Positions 1-7,947 of a DNA stretch of 64,000 bases are shown here, one piece after another; position 1 is the stretch's first letter; every line of letters begins with the position of its first letter. Location: NCBI RefSeq assembly GCF_000213555.1, contig NZ_GL891980.1:124001-188000 (forward strand), read 5' to 3'. A program made the translations under genes and the position numbers. Source of the stretch: Dysgonomonas gadei ATCC BAA-286. Its GTDB lineage: Bacteria > Bacteroidota > Bacteroidia > Bacteroidales > Dysgonomonadaceae. The notes below the pieces were generated by a model that was given only the letters and a program-made list of their open reading frames with translations, did not search any database and was not told the origin of the DNA.

Positions 1-782
1 ATAAGCAATGCCGGGACATGAATCTGACCCGCATAATCCTGAGGATTGGCCTTAGATGCATCGAAACCGTTAATCTTGCCAAACCAGAAAGTAAACATTC
101 CGCTCACAGGGAAATGCGGCATACGCAGTTTATCCAGCCGGGCATTTACTGTCTCTTGAAATGTGGCATAAGGCGCTTCTATTACAATGGCTTTTACCAA
201 CAGGTTATAATCGGCCTGGGCTTTCATTATAGCTACCGCTCCCATCGAAAAACCTATCAGTATAATATTATCTTCCTGCAACTGGCTCACGGCATAGTTA
301 TGTGCATATTTTACATTCTCAGCTTCCAGATAACCTAGTGTTGTCCGGTTTCCATAAGAATCTCCTGCTCCCATAAAATTCACAAGCATAACATCATACC
401 CCATATCCAGGAATACCTCTGCCCTATCCAGCATCGATGATTTCTCATCTATATATCCATGAAATGCGATCACCAGTCCTCGCCTCAGTGTATCTGTGTG
501 TAGCAACCATGCATCCAGTTGCTGACCCTCACCGGCCGGGATACGGAGCGAATCATATGGTTGTGAAGGAAATGCTTTGGTGCGGGGCCTGGGTAAGTCT
601 AATCCGGTTATTGCGATCTTAACCGACTCCAAAAACGTCGGTTTATAGTCGAGTGTTAACGGTCTGGCATTCTCGTCGAAATGGGATAAACTATATGCCT
701 GAGCAATAATGGCAACATTTAGTAATATAAATATTGCGATTAATATACCAAGCCCTATTTTAAGATGCTTTTTATATTTCAT
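1..782 (-). CDS. Alpha/beta hydrolase, 3' part beyond window edge
   Basis: Partial gene. It starts at the ATG at 780-782 and stays open to the window edge, giving about 260 residues. A membrane segment or uncleaved signal lies at about residues 9-29. It is followed by an alpha/beta-hydrolase core with an oxyanion-hole HG (in AFHGYIDEKS) and a nucleophile-elbow GFSMGA, as in serine hydrolases of the S9/lysophospholipase type. The acid and histidine of the triad would lie beyond the edge. The substrate cannot be told. It is probably anchored in the inner membrane with the catalytic domain in the periplasm (inference). It lies 30 bases downstream of the next minus-strand gene and may be cotranscribed with it. 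Confidence 0.75.
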   Translation of the reverse strand, partial: MKYKKHLKIGLGILIAIFILLNVAIIAQAYSLSHFDENARPLTLDYKPTFLESVKIAITGLDLPRPRTKAFPSQPYDSLRIPAGEGQQLDAWLLHTDTLRRGLVIAFHGYIDEKSSMLDRAEVFLDMGYDVMLVNFMGAGDSYGNRTTLGYLEAENVKYAHNYAVSQLQEDNIILIGFSMGAVAIMKAQADYNLLVKAIVIEAPYATFQETVNARLDKLRMPHFPVSGMFTFWFGKINGFDASKANPQDYAGQIHVPALL

Positions 783-812
783 TATCAGGGTAATCCATAA
801 ATAGACTCAGCC

Positions 813-1583
813 TTATTTTGTGTAGAACACAGGCGCAAAGTAAGGCCTGTTCACCCATTTTCCGTTAAATGGATTCAGTTCGCGTATTACTCCGCCTTCT
901 ATTCCGAAGTTTTTGGTTATTTTCACTTCTATAGTGCCTCCATAATAAGTTTGCGGATACATATTCATTAATGGCCCGGCCACTCCGTTACGGTCTCCAT
1001 TTACAGAATATTGTCCGTAACCGTTGAGACGAATCCGGTCATGCAAAATAAATTTGACGGCACCGTTAACACCCACATCATTATAAGTAGCACCAAACAA
1101 ATTATACTTTGCTCCGTATGGTCCGGCCGAGACAACCAGCCAGTCGAGAGGCTGATAATTAAAATTCATCCCGACATTTCTTGTTGCCCCTACCAGAGGA
1201 TATGTATTATAAGACGATGATGAAGACAACCACATCTGATCAGAAATGATTTGCCCTCCATAAAAGCTAAAATCATTAGCGAAGGGAAAACTTGTAAACG
1301 TATTGCTTTCGAGTGGAGGCCCCAGATAAACATCCAACGGGGGCAAATTTACATCCGGCAGTTGGTACATTTCATCCTCATTTATCAGAGGATGATAAAG
1401 AGAGGCTTTTGTCTTAGCTTGATTAGTTGCATTCTCATTATTAAGCTGCAAATAATTATCAAGTTTTTCATTCAGGTTCAACGACTCTTTTTTCAAAGGA
1501 GGAAAACTATCCTTGGGCACTTCTGTCTGACTATACGCAGTAGCTGAAATTGCCAGTAGTAATATAAAAACCAGTTTTTTCAT
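813..1583 (-). CDS. Predicted outer-membrane beta-barrel protein
   Basis: 256 residues with a cleavable signal peptide (MKKLVFILLLAISATAYSQ, cut around residue 19). The region to about residue 85 is polar and proline-containing. The rest has alternating Gly/Tyr/Asn-rich amphipathic strands (DWLVVSAGPYGAKYNL, FILHDRIRLNGYGQYSVNG) and ends in VFYTK, the pattern of small Bacteroidetes outer-membrane barrels. I recognise no named family. It is the upstream member of a possible two-gene unit with the alpha/beta hydrolase at 1-782. Upstream lies a mosaic repeat region rather than a clear promoter. Confidence 0.6.
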   Translation of the reverse strand: MKKLVFILLLAISATAYSQTEVPKDSFPPLKKESLNLNEKLDNYLQLNNENATNQAKTKASLYHPLINEDEMYQLPDVNLPPLDVYLGPPLESNTFTSFPFANDFSFYGGQIISDQMWLSSSSSYNTYPLVGATRNVGMNFNYQPLDWLVVSAGPYGAKYNLFGATYNDVGVNGAVKFILHDRIRLNGYGQYSVNGDRNGVAGPLMNMYPQTYYGGTIEVKITKNFGIEGGVIRELNPFNGKWVNRPYFAPVFYTK

Positions 1584-1675
1584 AACCTTCCGTATTTAAT
1601 TACTTTAACTGTAAAGTTAATAATTTATTGTTGTTAAAAAAAGGCTATTTATTATTATATATATGTTTTTTCATG

Positions 1676-1960
1676 TTTTTCTAAAAGTAACAAAGGTAAC
1701 ACAGAAAACAATTAATAATTAAGAATGAAAAATTAATAATTAGCTTATCGTGTTGAGCAGAGCGGAGTATCCTGTTTATAAAAAAACTCCGTGCTACTCC
1801 TTTTACTCTGTGTTTAAATAAAAAGTAACAGAGGTAACATATATTTCAGCTTTTAGCCAATAGCTATTAGCCGTTAACACAAGCTATCGCACAAGAGACT
1901 TTACAGTTAGCAACTTGTATCCCGTATCTTGTCTACTCGTATCTCATATAACTTTCAACT
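1676..1960. repeat. Mosaic intergenic repeat region A (GTAACAAAGGTAACA modules)
   Basis: Part of the 408-base gap between the genes at 813-1583 and 1992-2687. It holds AGTAACAAAGGTAACA at 1686-1701, an AATTAATAATT-type block at about 1710-1743, GTAACAGAGGTAACA at 1825-1839, and a TATTTCAGCTTTTAGCC module at 1842-1858. The same modules recur at 15.57-15.71 kb, 49.7-50.25 kb and 59.63-59.9 kb. No coding signal is visible. Confidence 0.7.
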
Positions 1961-1991
1961 TACTACTCATTGCTTACGACTTTCCTCTTCC

Positions 1992-2687
1992 TCAATCCGT
2001 CCTCGATGTATATCCCGGAGGCAGAAACGGATAAAGATTCACCTTGGGCTTCTCTACCGGAGCAGCAGGCGGCTGTTCCATAACTTGCCCTTGTTCCGTC
2101 TGCTCTTGCCCATTTTCCACTTTCCGTTCTTCACTTTTCGTTTTTAGTTCTTCTTCCAACTTCTTATCCACGGACGCAACTACCTCCGCATTGAGCGAGC
2201 CGCCCGGACGGAAACCGTTCTCCTGTAAAATCATCAGTTGACGTCTGGTTTCCTCGTCCTGTACTTCGATGACCAGCGGACGGCGCTCCGATGCCAGTAA
2301 CCGGTCTTTGTCTTTCTTCCTTTCCTCACGGTCGAGTACATACTTTATCGCGCGGATACTCGGCGGACAGAATTTCTTTTCCACTACACGGCATTTCTCC
2401 ACATCGTTCACCGGATCGTTTTTGTCGGGGACATAGGTGATCTTCTCCTTTTTCTGCACATAACCCTCCAACAATTGCTTCAACCCTATGCGTGCCGAAG
2501 CTATCATCACTTCTTCGCGGTGGTCGATGGCTTCTTCTACTGCTTCTTTAAACCCGGGCTTTTCTTTTTTCCATTCGTAAAATGTCTTCCGGCTGATTTT
2601 AAATGCTTTGCAGATTTCTGAGATGCTACACAAGTCCTGTTCTATCATCCGGATAATCTCTGTTGCAATTTTTTCTTTATACTTCAT
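1992..2687 (-). CDS. Orphan HTH protein resembling phage terminase small subunits
   Basis: 231 residues from the ATG at 2685-2687 (MKYKEK). The open frame extends further upstream only through a TTG. Residues 1-50 form a homeodomain-like helix-turn-helix (SISEICKAFKISRKTFYEWK) of the kind found at the N-terminus of terminase small subunits and transposase-like proteins. The middle is Lys/Glu-rich and helical. The last 50 residues are low-complexity Gln/Glu/Pro and end in LPPGYTSRTD. No terminase large subunit, portal or other phage gene is nearby, so this is an orphan, possibly domesticated. DNA binding is inferred from the HTH only. Confidence 0.6.
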   Translation of the reverse strand: MKYKEKIATEIIRMIEQDLCSISEICKAFKISRKTFYEWKKEKPGFKEAVEEAIDHREEVMIASARIGLKQLLEGYVQKKEKITYVPDKNDPVNDVEKCRVVEKKFCPPSIRAIKYVLDREERKKDKDRLLASERRPLVIEVQDEETRRQLMILQENGFRPGGSLNAEVVASVDKKLEEELKTKSEERKVENGQEQTEQGQVMEQPPAAPVEKPKVNLYPFLPPGYTSRTD

Positions 2688-2895
2688 AAGGTTTAAGTTT
2701 TTCGGCTCCCTAATTCCCCGCAAAGGGACTATGGCAAGCCGTATTTGTTAATAAATAAAGCTAATGGCTATTAGCTAACAACTCTTTTACTATAGATAAA
2801 TGAATTTAAATTTGATTACATTTCAATAGCAAAATCATAAATATATTTATACATAACTATGATTTTTATTATTTTACAAATACATAAATAAACCT

Positions 2896-2903
2896 TATCT
2901 TTG
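2896..2903 (+). promoter_or_regulatory. Candidate -7 element TATCTTTG for the pirin gene
   Basis: A perfect TAnnTTTG Bacteroidetes -7 element, 77 bases before the pirin ATG. A TTTAC run about 20 bases upstream could be the -33 element. Short inverted sequences (TGTAAAA / TTTTACA) follow it in the leader. Confidence 0.55.
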
Positions 2904-2979
2904 TAGTGTAAAAAAACATTTTACAATTTAAGATGTTTATATTCAAAAGATTTACTCAACAAACAGAAAGGATCATTTT

Positions 2980-3702
2980 ATGAAAACGACATTATACCGC
3001 GCATCTTCGAGAGGGCATGCTTATCATGGATGGCTCGACTCCTATCATACATTCAGTTTTGCTAATTATTACAACCCTGACCGTATCAATTTCGGTGCAC
3101 TTCGTGTTGTGAACGACGATATAGTAAAAGGAGGGGAAGGCTTCGGCACACATCCTCACGACAATATGGAAATCGTATCTATACCCTTATATGGAGACCT
3201 TGAGCACAAAGACAGTATGGGACATACCGAAGTTATACGTGCCGGAGAAGTACAGGTGATGAGTGCGGGAACAGGTATTACCCATAGCGAATACAATTCG
3301 AATGAGGACAAACCTGTCAATTTCTTTCAAATCTGGGTTTTCCCTGACAAGAGGAACGTAACACCACGCTACGACCAAAGGGCTTTTGACTATATGCACA
3401 GCAAAAATCAGCTTGTACAGATAGTAGGGCCAAAGGATGACGCCGACAATACAGGTTTGTGGATACACCAGAATGCCTGGTTCAATATCGGTACATTCCA
3501 AAAAGGAAAAGAGATAGAATATAAAATAAAAGGAAAAGGTAACGGTGTTTTCGCCATGGTAGTAGAAGGTGAGTTCACAGTAGAAGGACAGAAGCTGCAC
3601 CACCGCGACGGCTTTGGCATACAAGATACCGATACGGTTAAAATAACAGCAGATTCTGATAATGCCCGCATCTTATTAATAGATGTGCCAATGGAATTTT
3701 AA
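2980..3702 (+). CDS. Pirin family protein (bicupin, YhhW-type)
   Basis: 240 residues, the usual size of the family. The N-terminal cupin carries the pirin metal-site residues His58 and His60 (GTHPHDNMEIV), His102 and Glu104 (GTGITHSEYNS). These coordinate Fe or another divalent metal in characterised pirins, some of which show quercetin 2,3-dioxygenase activity. The C-terminal cupin (about 150-240) lacks a metal set, as usual. It is cytosolic and a single-gene unit: its own TAnnTTTG promoter lies upstream and a strong terminator follows. The physiological substrate is unknown. Assignment to the family is secure. Confidence 0.93.
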   Translation: MKTTLYRASSRGHAYHGWLDSYHTFSFANYYNPDRINFGALRVVNDDIVKGGEGFGTHPHDNMEIVSIPLYGDLEHKDSMGHTEVIRAGEVQVMSAGTGITHSEYNSNEDKPVNFFQIWVFPDKRNVTPRYDQRAFDYMHSKNQLVQIVGPKDDADNTGLWIHQNAWFNIGTFQKGKEIEYKIKGKGNGVFAMVVEGEFTVEGQKLHHRDGFGIQDTDTVKITADSDNARILLIDVPMEF

Positions 3703-3734
3703 TGGTAAGTAATGTATAAGTAAGCGAGGTGAAT

Positions 3735-3768
3735 AGCCCGGAAATAAAAACTCCGGGCTTTTTTTATT
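3735..3768. terminator. Rho-independent terminator between convergent genes
   Basis: The stem AGCCCGG / CCGGGCT is followed by a T-run on the plus strand. It ends the pirin gene and overlaps the 3' end of the convergent hydrolase gene. Confidence 0.8.
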
Positions 3769-4588
3769 TATTTTTATCTGAAGCTATATAATCATCATTA
3801 AGCCTTTTCACCTTACTCATCTTTACTACGGCATCGTGGCAGTATATAAGTATACATCCTCTTTTTTCTGCATCTACAAGAAACCGTTCTTTCTCAGACA
3901 ACGACGTTAGCGCACAAATATCATAAGCCGAAATCCATTCCAGCGGCACATGAGCCGATGTAGGTATCAGGTCGCCGGGAAAAGCATACATTCCGTCATC
4001 GCCATTGATATACACAACCAGCTGCCCTTCGCTATGTCCGTCGAAAAGCTGTAACTCAATCCCATCGCACAGTAGCGTATCTTCATCTATTAAATGTAAT
4101 TGCCCCGAATCGTACACAGGCAGGATATTATCCGCAAAAAGAGAATCCTTCTCCAAACGGTTAGGTTTCAGAAAATTAGCCCACTGTTTCCGGCTGAGCC
4201 AGTAACGGGCATTCGGAAAAGATGGAACCAGCCGTCCTTTTTCATCTATACGGGTGGCACCTCCGCAATGATCGAAATGAAGATGCGTAAGCACCACGTC
4301 AGTTATTTCACCGGCCGTATATCCTGATTCTTTTACAGACTCGTCTGCACACTTCAAATCATATGGACGGTAATAAGATACCTTGTCAAGGTGCTTATCT
4401 CCCATACCGGCGTCTATCAGTATCCGGCGATCCGCTGTAGTCGCCAATACACACCGCATAGCCAGCGGGCACAGGTTATCTGTATCGGCTGTATATTTTC
4501 GCTGCCACGCACGCTTAGGTATGGCGCCGAACATAGCCCCGCCATCGGCCATAATATATCCTGCTTCTATAATCTTTATATCAAACAT
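3764..4588 (-). CDS. Metallo-beta-lactamase-fold hydrolase
   Basis: 274 residues from the ATG at 4586-4588, preceded by AGGGGT, a rare good ribosome site for this organism; an upstream in-frame extension is unlikely. The motif THLHFDHCGG supplies the HxHxDH zinc ligands. Later ligands are plausible at DGHSEGQ, FPGD and the terminal CHD. The fold is that of AttM/AiiA-type lactonases and related hydrolases. No signal peptide is present, so it is cytosolic. Substrate cannot be decided: N-acyl-homoserine lactonase is a common automatic label but unsupported here. It converges on the pirin gene. Confidence 0.85.
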   Translation of the reverse strand: MFDIKIIEAGYIMADGGAMFGAIPKRAWQRKYTADTDNLCPLAMRCVLATTADRRILIDAGMGDKHLDKVSYYRPYDLKCADESVKESGYTAGEITDVVLTHLHFDHCGGATRIDEKGRLVPSFPNARYWLSRKQWANFLKPNRLEKDSLFADNILPVYDSGQLHLIDEDTLLCDGIELQLFDGHSEGQLVVYINGDDGMYAFPGDLIPTSAHVPLEWISAYDICALTSLSEKERFLVDAEKRGCILIYCHDAVVKMSKVKRLNDDYIASDKNK

Positions 4589-4772
4589 ACCCCTAAAGAT
4601 ATAAAAAAGAAAGAGACGGTTCTCACAACCACCTCTTCCAGACCTTAACACTAATATAAAACTAACATATACTATGATTAAAAAACAGGTAATAAAAAAT
4701 CAACTAAACAATCTATCTAACACACTATGAAAAAAGTAAGAACCTGTTTTGTAGATAGAACACTGATTAATA

Positions 4773-4780
4773 TATCTTTG
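4773..4780 (+). promoter_or_regulatory. TATCTTTG element with no close downstream gene
   Basis: A perfect TAnnTTTG match, 365 bases before the next start codon. A transcript from here would run through the hairpin element at 4856-5039. It may be a distal promoter of the gene at 5145 or the start of a small RNA. Confidence 0.35.
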
Positions 4781-4855
4781 TTCAATCTTATTGTTATATA
4801 TTTTATTTATTAAAGAATAAATCCCATCTACACACATATTTAGGTTATTTATTTA

Positions 4856-5039
4856 AGAGCCTGTTTAAATTTTATTCGTTCTAATTTTCAGAGCTGTTTT
4901 TAGGATAATTTGTTCTTCCACAAAGCGATAATAGCGGGCTATTCGAGTTGAGTGAAAGGATAAATTAGGCAAAAAGAGACTGAAAATGAACGAAAAAAGA
5001 ACTATAACAAAATATTTTGGTAAAATTCAAACAGGCTCT
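4856..5039. repeat. Long-hairpin repeat element, copy 1
   Basis: A 184-bp element with ends AGAGCCTGTTTAAATTTTA and its near-perfect inverse (one mismatch). The arms continue to pair imperfectly (TTCGTTC, ATTTTCAG, TTCCAC) towards a central TAGCGGGCTA palindrome. Related copies lie at 17046-17238, 18562-18603 and 45428-45589. No clear target-site duplication and no coding potential. Confidence 0.8.
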
Positions 5040-5059
5040 AACATTCACCATATATTATT

Positions 5060-5067
5060 TACCTTTG
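5060..5067 (+). promoter_or_regulatory. Candidate -7 element TACCTTTG for the DUF4924-like gene
   Basis: A perfect TAnnTTTG match, 78 bases before the start at 5145 and just downstream of the hairpin element. Confidence 0.5.
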
Positions 5068-5144
5068 TAGAGAATTTATAAAATTGAAAATCTGCAATAA
5101 CATCAGTACTCAATCCATTATTTATAATTCATAATTACTATACA

Positions 5145-5690
5145 ATGCTTATAGCTAAAAAACTGAAAGAGGAAAACATAGGTGAATACCTTTTATATAT
5201 GTGGCAGGTAGAAGACATGATACGTGCCAACGGTTTCGATATCGACAAAATCGATGAACAGATTATATCCCGTTTCGATCAGCCTGATAATGTAAAAAAA
5301 GAAATAAGGGAATGGTACGAAAACCTTATCGGGATGATGCACCGGGAAGACGTCGCCCAACGGGGGCACCTGATTATAAATAAAAATGTGATCTCGGAAC
5401 TCACCGATCTGCATCTCCGCCTGTTAAAGGCTCCGGATGAAAGTGATTATTCGGCAGCATATTACAAGACATTGCCATTCATTGTAGAATTGCGCTCCAA
5501 ATCGCCAGACAAAAATATTCCGGAACTGGAAACATGTTTTGCAGCATTATACGGTTATTTGCTGATGAGATTGCAAAAGAAAGAAATTTCGGGAGAAACA
5601 CAGGCAGCTATATCGCAGATATCTTCATTCCTGCGTATCTTGTCACAAAGGTATAAGGCTGACAGAGATGGCAGCCTTAATATCCAGTAA
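5145..5690 (+). CDS. DUF4924-like protein
   Basis: 181 residues, all-helical and soluble, beginning MLIAKKLKEENIGEYLLYMWQ, a start I associate with the Bacteroidetes-restricted DUF4924 family. No signal peptide or membrane segment. Conserved-looking acidic/aromatic residues are scattered (WQVEDMIRA, EWYENLIGMM) without a known catalytic motif. Function unknown. It has its own promoter and ends two bases before the stop codon of the convergent gene at 5692-6072. Confidence 0.7.
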   Translation: MLIAKKLKEENIGEYLLYMWQVEDMIRANGFDIDKIDEQIISRFDQPDNVKKEIREWYENLIGMMHREDVAQRGHLIINKNVISELTDLHLRLLKAPDESDYSAAYYKTLPFIVELRSKSPDKNIPELETCFAALYGYLLMRLQKKEISGETQAAISQISSFLRILSQRYKADRDGSLNIQ

Positions 5691-5691
5691 C

Positions 5692-6072
5692 TTAGTCCTT
5701 GTGTTTTTTCTCCCAGATACGGCGGCGGATCAATGTATCGCCTATCAAAAGCAAGAGTACTACACACGCTATGGAGATAATTAACGGATCAAATTTCATC
5801 TCGGGCATGGTAAATGTCAGATCAATTTCCACTGGCTTCAATTCCGGTATAGACACCACGCCGAATAGCCAGAAAATAAGAGCGGGAATACCGAGCATCC
5901 CGATAATTCCTCCGGCAATAGCCAGAGTAGATTTCAAACTCCTCCGTTTAGTTTGCTTTGCAGCAGCTATATGTACATGCTTCATCAACCGGTTTTCGAA
6001 ATCGGCCGACGGCTCGTCTAATTTCACTTCCTGAAATAAACTCCTGAGCTTGTCTTTTTCTTCTGCTTTCAT
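5692..6072 (-). CDS. Two-TM protein paired with an ECF sigma factor
   Basis: 126 residues: a charged cytosolic N-terminus (about 1-45, ending in KRRS), a membrane segment at about 47-70, a short periplasmic stretch and a second segment at about 95-114. Its ATG overlaps the stop of the sigma gene as ATGA, so the two are translationally coupled. Position and topology suggest an anti-sigma or sigma-regulating role. No zinc-binding anti-sigma motif (HxxxCxxC) and no FecR domain is visible, so this is inference from context. Confidence 0.65.
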   Translation of the reverse strand: MKAEEKDKLRSLFQEVKLDEPSADFENRLMKHVHIAAAKQTKRRSLKSTLAIAGGIIGMLGIPALIFWLFGVVSIPELKPVEIDLTFTMPEMKFDPLIISIACVVLLLLIGDTLIRRRIWEKKHKD

Positions 6073-6623
6073 AATTGTATGAGTTTATTTATTTCAAAGT
6101 TCATAAATTTTCTTATCCTGTGCAACTTTACTTTCACATTTGCGATACTGTTGTTCGTTATATCACTTATCTGCTGTATGCTCTGGTTGTTCAGATAAAA
6201 CATCGAAATCAGCAAAGCGTCGTCCGGAGGCAGCTTTTTGAGCACTACATCCAGATATTGCAATTTATCTTCAATACTTATTTCGTCAATTGTATCAGCT
6301 ATTTCCGCATCGGGCACATTGGCAAAATTATCTTCTATGGCCGTAAATTCATGTTTCCGTTTGCGCAATTCCGATATCGTTGTATTATAAGCGATGCGGT
6401 ATAGCCATGTAGCAAATTCAGACTCTTCGCGAAATTTATCCAGAAACTGAAACGCCTTGATAAATACTTCCTGCGTAATATCTTCGGCCTCTACCTTGCG
6501 GGAAACGATTTTGCTGACAATGGTAAATACCATTCTCTGATAGCGGCGTACTATATGCACGAAAGCATCAGTATGACCATCTTTGATCCGGCGTACATAA
6601 TAAATGTCATCAAAATCTGCCAT
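6069..6623 (-). CDS. RNA polymerase ECF-type sigma factor
   Basis: 184 residues from the ATG at 6621-6623 (MADFDD); the longer frame would need a TTG. Region 2 spans about 20-90 (FVHIVRRYQRMVFTIV, EDITQEVFIKAFQ, FATWLYRIAYN) and region 4 about 125-180, with the HTH at IQQISDITNNSIANVKVKLHRI. It directs core RNA polymerase to a specific promoter class, unknown here. It is cotranscribed with the two-TM partner downstream and faces a membrane-protein gene (6849) across a 225-base divergent region. A TAnnTTTG element (6656-6663) lies just upstream. Confidence 0.9.
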   Translation of the reverse strand: MADFDDIYYVRRIKDGHTDAFVHIVRRYQRMVFTIVSKIVSRKVEAEDITQEVFIKAFQFLDKFREESEFATWLYRIAYNTTISELRKRKHEFTAIEDNFANVPDAEIADTIDEISIEDKLQYLDVVLKKLPPDDALLISMFYLNNQSIQQISDITNNSIANVKVKLHRIRKFMNFEINKLIQL

Positions 6624-6655
6624 ACCCGTATGACGCAACAAGATTGAATAGGTTA

Positions 6656-6663
6656 CAAATGTA
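6656..6663 (-). promoter_or_regulatory. Candidate -7 element TACATTTG for the sigma operon
   Basis: A perfect TAnnTTTG match on the minus strand, 33 bases upstream of the sigma-factor ATG. Its presence suggests housekeeping rather than purely autoregulated transcription. Confidence 0.5.
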
Positions 6664-6848
6664 AATGAAAAAATTTCAGAAAAATATTTTAAAGCTCATA
6701 GTCACCATCTATTTATAACAAATATGACCTAATATTGAAATCCGGCAATAAATATTTTTTCATTTATTTTGTAACCTTTCTGTAACCCTTGCGTCAAAAT
6801 GGACAAACGAACAAAACAAGAATGTTTAACTTCTAAAATTAGAAAATT

Positions 6849-7274
6849 ATGGAAATGATAGGAATTGTATGCGTTGTAGGCATAATCACTTATGGAGTCT
6901 ACCGCTTATTCGAATTATTCGCACGCCGCAGGGAACGTATGGCAATGATAGAGAAACTTTCGTCGGGTATAGATCCGCAGATATTAAACAACCCTCTGCA
7001 AATACAGAAATACAGGGATATTATGGTCGGATCATGGGCCATTCGCATCGGATTGCTACTTGTAGGTGTGGGACTGGGAGTAGTGACTGCTACCGTTGTT
7101 GACCTCCTTGCTGTAGCGCCGGTTGACACCGACAGCAGAATATATCACGAGTTCAGGAATACCATTTCGGTACTTTATCCTGCATGTGCAGCTGTTTTTG
7201 GTGGCATAGGACTTGTTATAGCCTACTTTGTGGAACAAAAGAACGAGAAGAAATCGAAAAGAAATGAAGAATAA
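6849..7274 (+). CDS. Small membrane protein, DUF6249-like
   Basis: 141 residues. A membrane segment lies at about 4-22 and is followed by a basic amphipathic stretch (ARRRERMAMIEKL). Further segments at about 66-90 and 108-128 precede a Lys-rich cytosolic tail. The arrangement resembles DUF6249 proteins that often accompany ECF sigma genes in Bacteroidetes (from memory). It is divergent from the sigma operon and so could be a target or partner of it. No enzymatic motif. Confidence 0.6.
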   Translation: MEMIGIVCVVGIITYGVYRLFELFARRRERMAMIEKLSSGIDPQILNNPLQIQKYRDIMVGSWAIRIGLLLVGVGLGVVTATVVDLLAVAPVDTDSRIYHEFRNTISVLYPACAAVFGGIGLVIAYFVEQKNEKKSKRNEE

Positions 7275-7345
7275 GCAGAAGATAGTATCTGATGATATAT
7301 ATTTTCAATCTAACTGCTTATTGTATTTATTCTAAACAAAGTAAC

Positions 7346-7365
7346 AAATAGGTCCGTGACCTTAA
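7346..7365. promoter_or_regulatory. Possible operator shared with the porP upstream region
   Basis: AAATAGGTCCGTGACCTTAA, with AGGTC/GACCT half-sites. An 18-of-20 match lies at 45715-45734. Here it ends 12 bases before the ATG at 7378. Confidence 0.3.
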
Positions 7366-7377
7366 TATCTATTGAAT

Positions 7378-7728
7378 ATGAAAGATAGATTATCTCCGAT
7401 ATTGTTCACTCTTATTATTTTGGTAATCGTCTTTGGTGCATGGTTTGCAGGAAACCGTCAGGGCTGGTTTCTCAGAAAAACAGCTGATGATTTCAGTATA
7501 TGCTTCAATGTAAAGGATACTGTTATATCCATCCAAAGCAAGATTCCCGGATATGGAATTACAGGATGGAGCACAAGCAGATACAACGACAACATACTGC
7601 ATATCGACTTAAATGTATCCAGAGACCGCCGGAATGATATGGCATTTAAGATTGATACGGTAAATGTTCATTATCTTGAACTCTACGGTAAAATATACCA
7701 TATCAAAGAGTTGCCTGTCTGTCAATAG
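7378..7728 (+). CDS. Hypothetical membrane-anchored protein
   Basis: 116 residues from the ATG at 7378 (an extra upstream codon pair would need TTG). One N-terminal membrane segment (about 6-24) is followed by a GNRQGW turn and a roughly 90-residue extracytoplasmic domain rich in beta strands (DDFSICFNVKDTVISIQ). No family recognised. It follows the DUF6249-like gene by about 100 bases and ends in a strong terminator, so the two may form a unit. Confidence 0.5.
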   Translation: MKDRLSPILFTLIILVIVFGAWFAGNRQGWFLRKTADDFSICFNVKDTVISIQSKIPGYGITGWSTSRYNDNILHIDLNVSRDRRNDMAFKIDTVNVHYLELYGKIYHIKELPVCQ

Positions 7729-7750
7729 CATTGTGACTATATAATACTTA

Positions 7751-7784
7751 AAGCGCCAAACTTTGTTTACAGGCGCTTTTTTTA
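7751..7784 (+). terminator. Rho-independent terminator
   Basis: The stem AAGCGCC / GGCGCTT is followed by seven Ts, 22 bases after the stop at 7728. Confidence 0.85.
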
Positions 7785-7947
7785 TATAACAAATGCATTA
7801 TTTTGTTAAAAAGAATAAAATAAATCGACACTTAGTGATAAAAATATAATTATTACGACAAATTCGTAGAAGGTGGATCGATAAGTAAAATCAATTTATA
7901 TCTTAGCCATCCCAAATTGAACTAAAAAAACATATAAAAATTTCTTT

